Source: Calditerrivibrio sp.
GTDB taxonomy: Bacteria; Chrysiogenota; Deferribacteres; Deferribacterales; Calditerrivibrionaceae
NCBI GenBank assembly: GCA_020217115.1
Contig: JAIWOA010000089.1
Span: forward strand, 1 to 17,616
Length of the DNA stretch: 17,616 bases
Reading direction: 5' to 3'
In this document: piece by piece, positions 1 to 6,871 of the stretch
Numbering within the stretch: position 1 is the stretch's first letter
Layout: each line of letters starts with the position of its first letter
Program-made: the position numbers and the translations under genes
Notes under the pieces: model-generated
Told to the model about the DNA's origin: nothing
What the model saw: only the letters and a program-made list of their open reading frames with translations
The model's database searches: none

Positions 1-82
1 GACGAATCCCTTTCCCCTTGACTTGCATGTGTTAAGCGTGCCGCCAGCGTTCGTTCTGAGCCAGGATCAAACTCTCCATCCG
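1..82 (-). rRNA. rrs: 16S ribosomal RNA, 5' end (partial)
   Basis: The reverse complement contains the universal bacterial 16S 5' segment: GAGTTTGATCCTGGCTCAG, followed by AACGAACGCTGGCGGCACGC and the conserved TTAACACATGCAAGTC. By alignment to the E. coli 5' end the mature RNA should begin near position 82. The gene continues off the left edge, so only about 82 nt are present. It is transcribed in the same direction as the upstream aroC operon. Confidence 0.96.
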
Positions 83-151
83 AAAATACCTTGGCTCTAC
101 TCATTATCTCTGCTGACCTATTCTGTTTTCAATCACTCCCCCTCATCAGGG

Positions 152-187
152 GAAGAGGAATATACACAATCATTATAACTTTGTCAA
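152..187 (-). promoter_or_regulatory. rRNA operon promoter (sigma70 type)
   Basis: On the minus strand a perfect TTGACA (187-182) is followed by a 17-nt spacer and TATATT (164-159). Transcription should start near 152, giving a leader of about 70 nt before the 16S 5' end. The predicted transcript begins with a small hairpin, CCCCT-GATG-AGGGG (152-139). It lies directly downstream of the aroC stop codon, and no convincing terminator separates the two. Confidence 0.8.
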
Positions 188-218
188 GAATTATTTTTCA
201 TATTTTTTAAAAGTTTTT

Positions 219-1277
219 TTAAAAAATAGAAAACCTTTTATTTATCATCAACATATCTACTAAAATAATTGCCACCATCGATTCAGCAATGGGAACTACC
301 CTGGGGGCAACACATGGATCATGTCTACCTTCAGTAATAATATCCTTAGGATTACCAAATATATCTATAGTTTTTTTGTTAATTAAAATAGATGAAGGTG
401 GCTTTACAGCAAACCTAAAAATAATATCCTGCCCGGAACTTATACCCCCCAGAGTCCCCCCAGCATTATTTGAAAGGAATCCGTAAGGTGTAATCTCATC
501 ATTATTTTCACTCCCAAAGGATTCAACAACTCCAAAACCTCTACCAAATTCGATCCCCTTTACAGCAGGTATCGACATTATACCCTTTGCAATTTCAGCA
601 TTTAAACGATCAAAAACAGGTTCACCAATACCAGCTGGTAACCCTGACACAACCATTTCAATCAATGCACCTATTGAATCACCTTTCTGTTTTGTGGCAA
701 GGATGAGATTATACATATCATCAAATTTATCAGGATCTGCAACCCTTACAGGGTTTTTTTCAATATAATCTTTTACAACTTTTTCTGCTTTTATATTACC
801 AACTTGCTTAACATAACCAAATATTTCTATATTTAGCTTAGAAAGAATTTTCTTAGCAATCGCACCTGCACAAACCCTTCCAATTGTCTCCCTTGAGGAA
901 GATCTACCACCTCCCCTGTAATCCCTAATCCCATATTTCATATGATATGTGTAATCAGCATGTCCAGGTCTGAATAAATTCATAATCTTACTGTAGTCTT
1001 TAGACTTCTGATTTTCATTATAAACAACCATACATATAGGTGTACCGGTAGTTTTACCCTCAAAAATACCACTAAGTATCTCTACACGATCATTTTCCTG
1101 TCTTGGAGTAGTAAGCTCACTCTGCCCAGGTCTTCTCCTATCAAGTTCAAATTGAACATCAGTTTCACTAAGTTCTACATTTGATGGGCATCCATCCAAC
1201 ACTACCCCAACAGCCTTGCCATGGCTTTCACCAAATGTGGTTATTTTGAAAATTCTTCCATAACTATTACCAGCCAT
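219..1277 (-). CDS. aroC: Chorismate synthase
   Basis: This gene encodes the last step of the shikimate pathway: 5-enolpyruvylshikimate-3-phosphate to chorismate, using reduced FMN, in the cytosol. The 352-residue protein has the usual family length and signatures: GESHGKAVGVVLDGCPS near the N-terminus, RRRPGQSELTTPR at about 48-60, FRPGHADYTY at about 102-111, the RGGGRSSSRETIGRVCAGAIA segment (written here as family motif at about 121-141), and a C-terminal GRHDPCVAPR segment. It is the last gene of a four-gene minus-strand operon. Its ATG overlaps the TAA of the upstream gene by one base (TAATG), and a GGAG/GAGGTG ribosome-binding site lies inside that gene, suggesting translational coupling. 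The 16S promoter follows immediately downstream. Confidence 0.97.
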   Translation of the reverse strand: MAGNSYGRIFKITTFGESHGKAVGVVLDGCPSNVELSETDVQFELDRRRPGQSELTTPRQENDRVEILSGIFEGKTTGTPICMVVYNENQKSKDYSKIMNLFRPGHADYTYHMKYGIRDYRGGGRSSSRETIGRVCAGAIAKKILSKLNIEIFGYVKQVGNIKAEKVVKDYIEKNPVRVADPDKFDDMYNLILATKQKGDSIGALIEMVVSGLPAGIGEPVFDRLNAEIAKGIMSIPAVKGIEFGRGFGVVESFGSENNDEITPYGFLSNNAGGTLGGISSGQDIIFRFAVKPPSSILINKKTIDIFGNPKDIITEGRHDPCVAPRVVPIAESMVAIILVDMLMINKRFSIF

Positions 1278-1873
1278 TAAAAATCTGTCACCTCTCCACC
1301 TTTTATTTTTTTAAAACTTCCCGTATTAACATCAAGCAATACACAAGGCTCGATCAAACCCCTATGATCATATCCCCTTGACTCCCAGAAACCAACAATA
1401 TACTCATCTATAAAAAATATTCTTTTCAACCACTTACAACTTTTATACCCCCATAGATTAGGAATAAACATTCTTAAGGGGCCACCATATTCAAACTCAA
1501 TTGGCTCATTATTAACCATATCACAAATCACTATACCATCATTATTCATATCATCTTTCTCAACAACCGTAACATATTTCTTATAGCTTTCAAAATATAC
1601 ATATCTATAATTGTAAGGATTTGCCCATGCAACAAAATCTTGCCAGGAAATCCCTGACCATTCAGCTCTGACACTAAATCTACTAACCGACGTAAGACGC
1701 CTGTTTACAACCTTTCTTTGGAATAAACCAAAAAGGTCTTTTAAGAGGTAGTTACCTTTTTTATCAGTATTCCCTCCAATCTCAACGAAGTATGCGGAAC
1801 TATCAGGCAAATCAACTTTCTCCATCCCCTCAGCATTAAAAATAGGGGTTTTTATACTTTTCAAATAACCCAT
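1277..1873 (-). CDS. Sulfite-oxidase-fold (molybdopterin-binding-like) protein lacking the Mo-ligand cysteine
   Basis: A 198-residue cytosolic protein resembling the molybdopterin-binding domain of the sulfite oxidase/MsrP (YedY) superfamily. Visible family features are an RFSVRAEWSG segment at 65-74 (family form RFxCVEAWS), YGGPLRMFIP at 129-138, GYKSCKW at 142-148 and GFWESRGYDHRG at about 161-172. The residue aligning with the catalytic, molybdenum-ligating cysteine is Val68. The remaining cysteines lie elsewhere, so it may be a cofactor-free or non-catalytic relative. There is no signal peptide or Tat motif. I chose ATG 1873 because AGGTGA lies six bases upstream, overlapping the stop of the DUF190 gene; a TTG at 1879 would add two residues. 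Family is fairly sure, function unknown. Confidence 0.72.
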   Translation of the reverse strand: MGYLKSIKTPIFNAEGMEKVDLPDSSAYFVEIGGNTDKKGNYLLKDLFGLFQRKVVNRRLTSVSRFSVRAEWSGISWQDFVAWANPYNYRYVYFESYKKYVTVVEKDDMNNDGIVICDMVNNEPIEFEYGGPLRMFIPNLWGYKSCKWLKRIFFIDEYIVGFWESRGYDHRGLIEPCVLLDVNTGSFKKIKGGEVTDF

Positions 1874-1883
1874 TAGCAATCAC

Positions 1884-2222
1884 CTAAAAATATTTTATAA
1901 CCTTTGCTTTCTCCACCGTAATAAGCCCATGCTCCATCATTCCATCAATTTCCTTCAGAAATTTATCAATATTTTCCTCCGAATCAACTAATTCTACAAC
2001 AATTGGAAGATCTTCTGATAAAGTCAAAACAGAAGCAGAATGTATCACCGAACTTGCTCCAAAACCATACACACCTCTAAAAACAGTGGCTCCTGACAAT
2101 CCAAGACTTCTTGCTTTTTTTACAAGCGTTTTGTATAAAAGGTCACCTTCACACCTATCACTTTCTCCAATAAATATTCTCACTAACTTTTGTTCCCCTT
2201 CAAGCTTTCTAACCATAACCAC
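1884..2222 (-). CDS. DUF190 family protein (CrcB-associated)
   Basis: A 112-residue soluble protein of the DUF190 family, a PII-like ferredoxin-fold family often encoded beside fluoride channels. Matching features are KLEGEQKLVRIFIGESDR at the N-terminus, LVKKARSLGLSGATVFRG at about 33-50, GVYGFGASS, and a C-terminal DLPIVVELVDSEENIDKFL segment. It starts two bases after the crcB stop. The first start is GTG at 2222, with an in-frame ATG at 2216; a GAGGTGG sequence overlaps the GTG, so the exact start is uncertain by two codons. Biochemical role is unknown; its place between crcB and a sulfite-oxidase-fold gene suggests a regulatory or accessory role in fluoride handling. Confidence 0.9.
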   Translation of the reverse strand: MVMVRKLEGEQKLVRIFIGESDRCEGDLLYKTLVKKARSLGLSGATVFRGVYGFGASSVIHSASVLTLSEDLPIVVELVDSEENIDKFLKEIDGMMEHGLITVEKAKVIKYF

Positions 2223-2223
2223 C

Positions 2224-2592
2224 TCACAATCTTGCTAAATATATCCCTAAAAATGCAAAAATTATGCTAAAAATAACATTAAAAATCCAGTACAAACCTG
2301 CACTAAGATAAGAACCATCAGATAATAGATTTACAAATTCCACTGAGAATGTTGAAAATGTTGTATAAGCACCCAAAAAACCAACTCCGATGAACAGTCT
2401 AAGATCATCTGAAATAGATAATTTTTCTATAGACAGCACATACAAAAATCCCAATATAAATGATCCTGTTATGTTAACAAAAACAGTTCCCAAGGGTATC
2501 CTGTCACCAAAAAAAGCATTGACATACTTTGAAGCAAAATACCTTGACACTGCACCTAAAAAACCACCCAAGCCTATATATAATATTTTCAT
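2224..2592 (-). CDS. crcB: Fluoride channel CrcB/FluC
   Basis: A 122-residue, four-helix inner-membrane protein of the CrcB/Fluc family, which exports fluoride as a dual-topology dimer. It has the family motifs GGFLGAVSRY (9-18), GTVFVNITGSFILGF (35-49) with the conserved pore asparagine N40, and GFLGAYTTFSTFS (71-83), including the phenylalanine-rich TTFSTF stretch. The length is typical for one Fluc subunit. It is the first gene of the crcB-DUF190-sulfite-oxidase-fold-aroC operon. A promoter overlapping that of the divergent small membrane gene lies upstream (2613-2641). I see no fluoride riboswitch in the short leader. Only one crcB copy is visible, so it should form homodimers. Confidence 0.95.
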   Translation of the reverse strand: MKILYIGLGGFLGAVSRYFASKYVNAFFGDRIPLGTVFVNITGSFILGFLYVLSIEKLSISDDLRLFIGVGFLGAYTTFSTFSVEFVNLLSDGSYLSAGLYWIFNVIFSIIFAFLGIYLARL

Positions 2593-2620
2593 TTACAAAA
2601 CCCCGATTCCGTATTATAAT
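2592..2620 (+). promoter_or_regulatory. Promoter of the small membrane protein gene; predicted leaderless start
   Basis: TTTACA (2592-2597), a 17-nt spacer and a perfect TATAAT (2615-2620). The expected transcription start, about seven bases after the -10 box, is the A of an ATG at 2627, the second of two tandem in-frame ATGs. There is no Shine-Dalgarno sequence, so the mRNA is predicted to be leaderless. The -35 box overlaps the crcB start codon on the other strand. Confidence 0.7.
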
Positions 2621-2641
2621 GAAATGATGGAACATTTGCAA
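2613..2641 (-). promoter_or_regulatory. Promoter of the crcB operon
   Basis: On the minus strand TTGCAA (2641-2636), a 17-nt spacer and TATAAT (2618-2613). The -10 box shares the palindromic octamer ATTATAAT (2613-2620) with the divergent promoter, so polymerase can presumably occupy only one direction at a time. Predicted start is near 2606, leaving a short leader with a GGGG stretch ahead of the crcB ATG. Confidence 0.55.
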
Positions 2642-2875
2642 GCTATTATTTCAATATCAATAGCGACATTAATACTAAACATACCCTTTGGGTATCTAAG
2701 AAGAAGGTTTAAAAAATTTTCTCTCGGATGGTTTCTCTGTATACATGCTCCAATTCCAATAGTGGCTTTCATGAGAATATATTTAAAAATAGGTTTAATA
2801 TTAATCCCAATTTTTCTAACCTTTGCTGTAATCGGACAAATTATAGGCTTCAGAATAAACAGAACAGTCAATTAA
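2624..2875 (+). CDS. Small membrane protein of unknown function
   Basis: An 83-residue (or 82, from the second ATG) hydrophobic protein divergent from crcB. It has three likely membrane segments: about 6-20, 37-52 and 54-74. Recognisable conserved-looking elements are NIPFGYLRRRFKKFS at 19-33, GWFLCIHAPIPIVAFMR at 35-51, and a C-terminal VIGQIIG. I recall similar short proteins with the NxPFGYxR...W..xIHxPIP pattern in other bacteria, but no function is known to me. The strong TTTACA-N17-TATAAT promoter lying exactly before the tandem ATG argues for a real, leaderless gene. The open frame extends upstream across crcB in antisense, but that part is a shadow. It ends just before an operator-like repeat. 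Confidence 0.72.
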   Translation: MMEHLQAIISISIATLILNIPFGYLRRRFKKFSLGWFLCIHAPIPIVAFMRIYLKIGLILIPIFLTFAVIGQIIGFRINRTVN

Positions 2876-2877
2876 TA

Positions 2878-2892
2878 TTATGGTAATACCAA
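2878..2892. promoter_or_regulatory. Operator-like site 1 (TGGT-N3-ACCA)
   Basis: TTATGGTAATACCAA, containing the inverted repeat TGGT-AAT-ACCA (2881-2891). The same 15 bp recur at 3061-3075. The TGGTNNNACCA pattern is that of GntR/FadR-subfamily regulators such as PdhR, LldR and FadR. No such regulator gene lies in this window. Confidence 0.55.
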
Positions 2893-3027
2893 ACAAAAAG
2901 ATCACAACCACCAATAAAACATAAAACCATATTGTTCTATTTTTCTTCAATTTTAATATAATTTTATCAATACTTTATATCAAACAAGATTAATCAAAAA
3001 CTATTTAATTTTTTTTACAAAAAATGT

Positions 3028-3056
3028 TTGACTTTATAAAAAAAATTATTTAAACA
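3028..3056 (+). promoter_or_regulatory. Possible promoter of the glcD-glcF-dctPQM operon
   Basis: TTGACT (3028-3033), 17-nt spacer and a weak -10 TAAACA (3051-3056). It would start transcription near 3063, at the edge of the second TGGT-N3-ACCA site. The -35 is good and the -10 poor, so this is tentative. The rest of 2893-3027 is AT-rich with no other signal that I recognise. Confidence 0.35.
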
Positions 3057-3060
3057 GTTC

Positions 3061-3075
3061 TTATGGTAATACCAA
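3061..3075. promoter_or_regulatory. Operator-like site 2 (TGGT-N3-ACCA)
   Basis: An exact 15-bp copy of the site at 2878-2892, 183 bp downstream of it. Its inverted repeat (3064-3074) lies 20 bp before the glcD start codon, between the possible promoter and the ribosome-binding site AAGGTGA (3084-3090). A repressor bound here would be well placed to block the operon. Confidence 0.6.
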
Positions 3076-3094
3076 TTAACCTAAAGGTGAATAT

Positions 3095-4471
3095 ATGAAC
3101 AAAAATTTAGTAGAAAAATTTAACTCAATCATAGGTGAAAAAGGTAAGGTACTCACAAACGAGGAAGACTTAGCTTGCTACAGTTATGATGCATATGCTG
3201 AAACTCCAGTCATGCCTGAAATTGTTGTAAAGCCCACAGATTATGAGCAGATACAACAGGTAATCAAACTTTGCAATGAAGAAAATATACCTATTGTCAC
3301 AAGAGGGGCCGGCAGTAACTTAAGCGGTGGAACAATACCAAAGTCTGGCGGTTGTGTCTTATTGACTACAGGTTTTAATAAAATATTGGAGATCAATGAA
3401 AATGACCTATATGCGGTTGTCCAATCTGGGGTAGTTACAGCAACCCTTGCAAAGGCGGTCGAGGCCAAAGGCTTATTTTATCCACCTGATCCTGGAAGTA
3501 TGAATATTTCCACTATAGGGGGAAATGTAGCAGAAAATGCTGGTGGATTGAGGGGTCTTAAATATGGTGTTACTAAAGACTATGTAATGGGTGTCAATTT
3601 TTTTGATCCAGAGGGGAATAGTGTCAAAGGTGGAGGAAAAACAGTTAAACTTGTAACTGGATTTAATCTGCAAGGATTAATGGTATCTTCAGAAGGTCTT
3701 TTAGGGGTAATGACAGATATTACACTAAAACTTATACCAAAACCAAAAACATCAAAATCTATGATTGTTTTTTTTGATGATGTAATAACTGCATGCGAAA
3801 TGGTATCTGCCATAATCTCATCAAAGATAGTTCCAACTACACTGGAATTTTTAGATAACTTTACAATAAGAACAGTAGAAGATGCTACAAAAATAGGTTT
3901 GCCCACTGATGCTGGAGCTTTGCTTTTAATAGAGGTAGATGGGTATGAGGGGCAAGTTGAAGAGGAATTTTCTAAAATATTTGAATTGGCAAATAAGATG
4001 AACGGAAGATTAAAAGTAGCCAACAATATTGAAGAGAAGAACAAAATATGGGAAGCTAGAAGAAAAGCATTGAGTAGCCTTGCTAGACTTAAGCCAACTC
4101 TAATACTTGAAGATGCAACTGTGCCAAGGAGTAAAATCCCATCAATGATGAGAGCTATACAGGAAATTACAAAAAAATATAATCTCACCATAGGAACCTT
4201 TGGCCATGCTGGAGATGGAAATCTACATCCAACTATTTTAACAGATAGAAGAGATAAAAATGAAATGGAAATAGTGGAAAAAGCAATTGATGAAATATTT
4301 GATGCAGCACTAAATCTCGATGGAACTTTAAGTGGCGAGCATGGAGTAGGCACAGCAAAGGCAAAATATTTAGAAAAAGAGGTAGGAAAAGGTACAATAC
4401 TATACATGAAAAAACTCAAAAAGGGAATAGACCCAAAAGGTATCTTAAATCCTCATAAAATGGGAATATAA
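3095..4471 (+). CDS. glcD: FAD-linked 2-hydroxyacid dehydrogenase subunit, GlcD-like
   Basis: A 458-residue flavoprotein of the vanillyl-alcohol-oxidase-type family, close to GlcD and D-lactate dehydrogenase. It should oxidise a 2-hydroxy acid (D-lactate or glycolate) to the 2-oxo acid and pass electrons to the adjacent Fe-S subunit. The N-terminal FAD-binding domain shows PIVTRGAGSNLSGG (66-79), PPDPGS (130-135) and TIGGNVAENAGG (140-151). The C-terminal oxidase domain has GHAGDGNLHP (370-379) and SGEHGVG (413-419). Length is typical. The RBS AAGGTGA is well placed. glcF starts three bases after the stop, and a TRAP transporter follows, so uptake and oxidation of the same acid are probably coupled. 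No GlcE-like subunit is present. Lactate is my preferred substrate, not proven by sequence. Confidence 0.88.
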   Translation: MNKNLVEKFNSIIGEKGKVLTNEEDLACYSYDAYAETPVMPEIVVKPTDYEQIQQVIKLCNEENIPIVTRGAGSNLSGGTIPKSGGCVLLTTGFNKILEINENDLYAVVQSGVVTATLAKAVEAKGLFYPPDPGSMNISTIGGNVAENAGGLRGLKYGVTKDYVMGVNFFDPEGNSVKGGGKTVKLVTGFNLQGLMVSSEGLLGVMTDITLKLIPKPKTSKSMIVFFDDVITACEMVSAIISSKIVPTTLEFLDNFTIRTVEDATKIGLPTDAGALLLIEVDGYEGQVEEEFSKIFELANKMNGRLKVANNIEEKNKIWEARRKALSSLARLKPTLILEDATVPRSKIPSMMRAIQEITKKYNLTIGTFGHAGDGNLHPTILTDRRDKNEMEIVEKAIDEIFDAALNLDGTLSGEHGVGTAKAKYLEKEVGKGTILYMKKLKKGIDPKGILNPHKMGI

Positions 4472-4474
4472 ATT

Positions 4475-5722
4475 ATGGAAAACATACTACAAGAACTAAA
4501 AGAATTGGAAAATCTCACCATTCAATGCATGAAATGTGGCACCTGTCAGGCATACTGCCCTTTGTATCAAAAAGATTTTGATGAATCATCTGTTGCAAGG
4601 GGTAAAATATCTCTAATTGAGAGTGTATTTGAAGGCAGGATCGAAAAAGCAACAAGTATATTAAAATACCTTGACTATTGCGTAATGTGTGGAAAGTGTA
4701 AAATAAATTGTCCAAGTGGTGTAAAAACCGATGAAATCTTTTTGAAAGCAAAGGCAATACTAAGAAAGATAGAACAGCTACCATCATGGGGTAAAGCTGT
4801 ACTCAAAATTGTTATGGAAAAACCTGAACTTTTAGCCAAGCTATCTCCACTGATGCATATTGGTTTGAGATTTGGAGCTAAAAAAGTTAAAGGTGATATT
4901 TTTAAACCCCTACTAAGCTCCTTTGCTGAGAGAAACATATACGACATAGCAAGCAAAACATTCTCAAGCCAATATGGGGGATGGAGGAAAGCAGAAAAAG
5001 AAACCATGAAAGTAATTTTTTACCCTGGGTGTGCTATAAACATGATATTCACAAATTGGGGTAAGCAGATAATTGAAATTTTAAACCATTTTGGAGTATC
5101 AGTTTATGTTCCAGAGGTAAACAAATGTTGTGGCATACCAGCTGCAACACTTGGAGAATTGGACACGTACAAAAAGATGGTCATTGAAAACCACAATCTG
5201 TTTAAAACTATCGATGCTACACATATAATAACATCCTGTCCAACCTGCCAGTATGGTCTTCATGAAATGGGAGAAAAAATAACTGGAGTAAGCTCGGACA
5301 AAAAATTCATTGATATAATGATATTTTTAGAAGATGTTTTAAAAATAGAATTAAAAAAAATAACAGATGAAAAATTTACTCTTCACTTACCCTGCCACTA
5401 TGACCCTACAAAAGAACAACAATTAAACAATGTTCTAATAAAACTTGGCACAAATTTTGCTCCTTTAGAGAATAGAAGCTGTTGTGGTTTTGGTGGAACA
5501 TTTAATATGAAAAATTATAAACATTCAAAAGATATAGTTAAAAATAAGTCATCGGAGGTGAAAGAAAAAAAATTTAGCAGAGTTTATAGCCCTTGCCCAG
5601 GCTGCGTGATGCAGCTAACAGATTCAATATTAAATGATGGTTTGATGGATGTTGAAACAACACATCCAATTGAGCTCGTCTATGAATCAGTTTTTGGAAA
5701 AAGATTTAGCAATACCAAATAA
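4475..5722 (+). CDS. glcF: Fe-S subunit of 2-hydroxyacid dehydrogenase, GlcF-like
   Basis: A 415-residue (Fe-S)-binding protein of the GlcF/LldE-type family that takes electrons from the flavoprotein and passes them towards the quinone pool. Two ferredoxin motifs lie at the N-terminus: C18-x2-C21-x2-C24-x3-C28-P and C69-x2-C72-x2-C75-x3-C79-P. Two cysteine-rich CCG domains follow, with NKCCGIPAA, TSCPTCQYG, then LPCHY, RSCCGFGG and CPGC. No membrane segment is evident. It is separated by three bases from glcD, and the dctP start lies 16 bases beyond its stop. A two-subunit GlcD-GlcF arrangement without GlcE is common in anaerobic lactate users. Homologues are also annotated as heterodisulfide-reductase-related proteins. 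Confidence 0.88.
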   Translation: MENILQELKELENLTIQCMKCGTCQAYCPLYQKDFDESSVARGKISLIESVFEGRIEKATSILKYLDYCVMCGKCKINCPSGVKTDEIFLKAKAILRKIEQLPSWGKAVLKIVMEKPELLAKLSPLMHIGLRFGAKKVKGDIFKPLLSSFAERNIYDIASKTFSSQYGGWRKAEKETMKVIFYPGCAINMIFTNWGKQIIEILNHFGVSVYVPEVNKCCGIPAATLGELDTYKKMVIENHNLFKTIDATHIITSCPTCQYGLHEMGEKITGVSSDKKFIDIMIFLEDVLKIELKKITDEKFTLHLPCHYDPTKEQQLNNVLIKLGTNFAPLENRSCCGFGGTFNMKNYKHSKDIVKNKSSEVKEKKFSRVYSPCPGCVMQLTDSILNDGLMDVETTHPIELVYESVFGKRFSNTK

Positions 5723-5738
5723 AAAAGGAGGATACAAA

Positions 5739-6806
5739 ATGAAAAAACTTTTAGTAGCTTTAGTAATTTCCGCATTAAGCTTCACTTCTGCCATAGCATC
5801 AAAACTTGAGTGGAAGATGGTAACAACATGGAGTAACAGTATTACCTTTCAAAGAGCAGCAGAGCATTTTGCTGATGTAGTAAAAGAATTAAGTGGTGGT
5901 AATTTTATTATTAAAGTTTATCCAGATGGAGCTATCGTTCCAGCTTTTCAGGTTTTTGACGCAGTAAGAAACAACGTTGCACAAATGGGTCATGATTGGC
6001 CAGGTTATTGGAAAGGTAAAGATGAAGCTTTTGTCGCCTTTGCATCTGTTCCTTTTGGTTTAAATTCTCTTGAATATACAATCTGGCTTGAGCATGAAGG
6101 TATGAAACTTGCAGAAGAACTCTATGGAAAATTTGGTTTAGTACCACTTATTGGTGGTAATCCAGGTCAGGAACTTGGATTTTTCACTAAAAAATTTGCA
6201 GATGACATGGGTGATCTTAAAGGTATGAAGGTAAGGACTGTAGGTTGGACTGCTGACATTTTGAAAAAACTTGGAGTAAATGTATCCCCTCTTCCTGGTG
6301 GTGAAATATATTTAGCACTTGATAGAGGTGTTATAGATTCAGCTGAATTCAGTACTCCATATGCAACCTTCCCCCTCGGATTTCAAGAGATAGCTAAAAA
6401 TGTAATGGTGCCAGGCTGGCACCAGGTTTCATGCCAGAATATGTTTATGGTCAATAAAAAAGCTTGGGATTCTCTAACTCCACAGCAGAAAGCTATCTTG
6501 AGAATAGCTGCCAGGGAAACACAACTCTGGGAAATAGCAAATAGTGAATACCAGAATGCAGTTCATGTAGATAAATATGAAAAAGCTGGAGTAAAATTTA
6601 ACAGAATTAACGATAAAACCCTCAAAGAACTTAGACAAAATACAAAACAATATCTTGATGAGTTAAAGGCAAAGTTCCCTTCTGTTAAAAAGGTACTTGA
6701 TTCACAAGAGAACTTCATAAAACTCTATTCTGGATGGAAAAACACTAAGAAAGGTGTTTCTGCTTACCCATATGACGAATATATGAAAGGTAACATGACA
6801 GAGTAA
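5739..6806 (+). CDS. dctP: TRAP transporter substrate-binding protein, DctP family (2-oxoacid/lactate type)
   Basis: A 355-residue periplasmic solute-binding protein. I start it at ATG 5739 because AAGGAGG lies just upstream and the first 20 residues form a clean signal peptide (MKKLLVALVISALSFTSAIA, cleaved before SKLEW). The open frame upstream overlaps glcF and is not used. The mature part resembles the 2-oxoacid/lactate-binding group (TakP- or TTHA0766-like): WKMVTTWSN, YPDGAIVPAFQVFDAV, a WKGK..F..VPFGL segment, LKGMKVRTVGW with the conserved carboxylate-binding arginine, LPGGEIYLAL, and VPGWHQ. It is followed by the two membrane subunits. Substrate is inferred as lactate or a related 2-hydroxy/2-oxo acid from this resemblance and from the adjacent dehydrogenase. 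Confidence 0.88.
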   Translation: MKKLLVALVISALSFTSAIASKLEWKMVTTWSNSITFQRAAEHFADVVKELSGGNFIIKVYPDGAIVPAFQVFDAVRNNVAQMGHDWPGYWKGKDEAFVAFASVPFGLNSLEYTIWLEHEGMKLAEELYGKFGLVPLIGGNPGQELGFFTKKFADDMGDLKGMKVRTVGWTADILKKLGVNVSPLPGGEIYLALDRGVIDSAEFSTPYATFPLGFQEIAKNVMVPGWHQVSCQNMFMVNKKAWDSLTPQQKAILRIAARETQLWEIANSEYQNAVHVDKYEKAGVKFNRINDKTLKELRQNTKQYLDELKAKFPSVKKVLDSQENFIKLYSGWKNTKKGVSAYPYDEYMKGNMTE

Positions 6807-6814
6807 GTATATTT

Positions 6815-6848
6815 TCTGGTCTGTCTGTAAAATGGCAGACCAGATTTT
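6815..6848 (+). terminator. Intergenic hairpin between dctP and dctQ
   Basis: A perfect 9-bp inverted repeat, TCTGGTCTG (6815-6823) and CAGACCAGA (6836-6844), with a 12-nt loop, followed by only four T residues. It probably acts as a partial terminator or a 3' stabiliser that lets the binding protein be made in excess over the permease subunits, a common arrangement in binding-protein transport operons. Confidence 0.6.
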
Positions 6849-6871
6849 AAAATTCAAACAGGAGTCTTATA

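Noticed and set aside
188..240. Terminator after aroC
   Set aside because: The A/T palindrome ATTTTTTAAAAAAA has no GC stem, so it is not a convincing intrinsic terminator.
2593..2640. Fluoride riboswitch before crcB
   Set aside because: The predicted leader is only about 14 nt and lacks the conserved riboswitch pseudoknot sequences.
2390..2875. A 161-codon plus-strand open frame across crcB
   Set aside because: Its first part is antisense to crcB, which has clear family motifs. Only the part from the ATG at 2624 has its own promoter and membrane-protein character, so I annotated that alone.
3580..4419. Long minus-strand open frame opposite glcD
   Set aside because: It is antisense to a gene with clear FAD-binding and oxidase motifs, has no ribosome-binding site that I can see, and shows no recognisable family.
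5649..5738. N-terminal extension of dctP
   Set aside because: The extension overlaps glcF and would hide the signal peptide; AAGGAGG supports ATG 5739.
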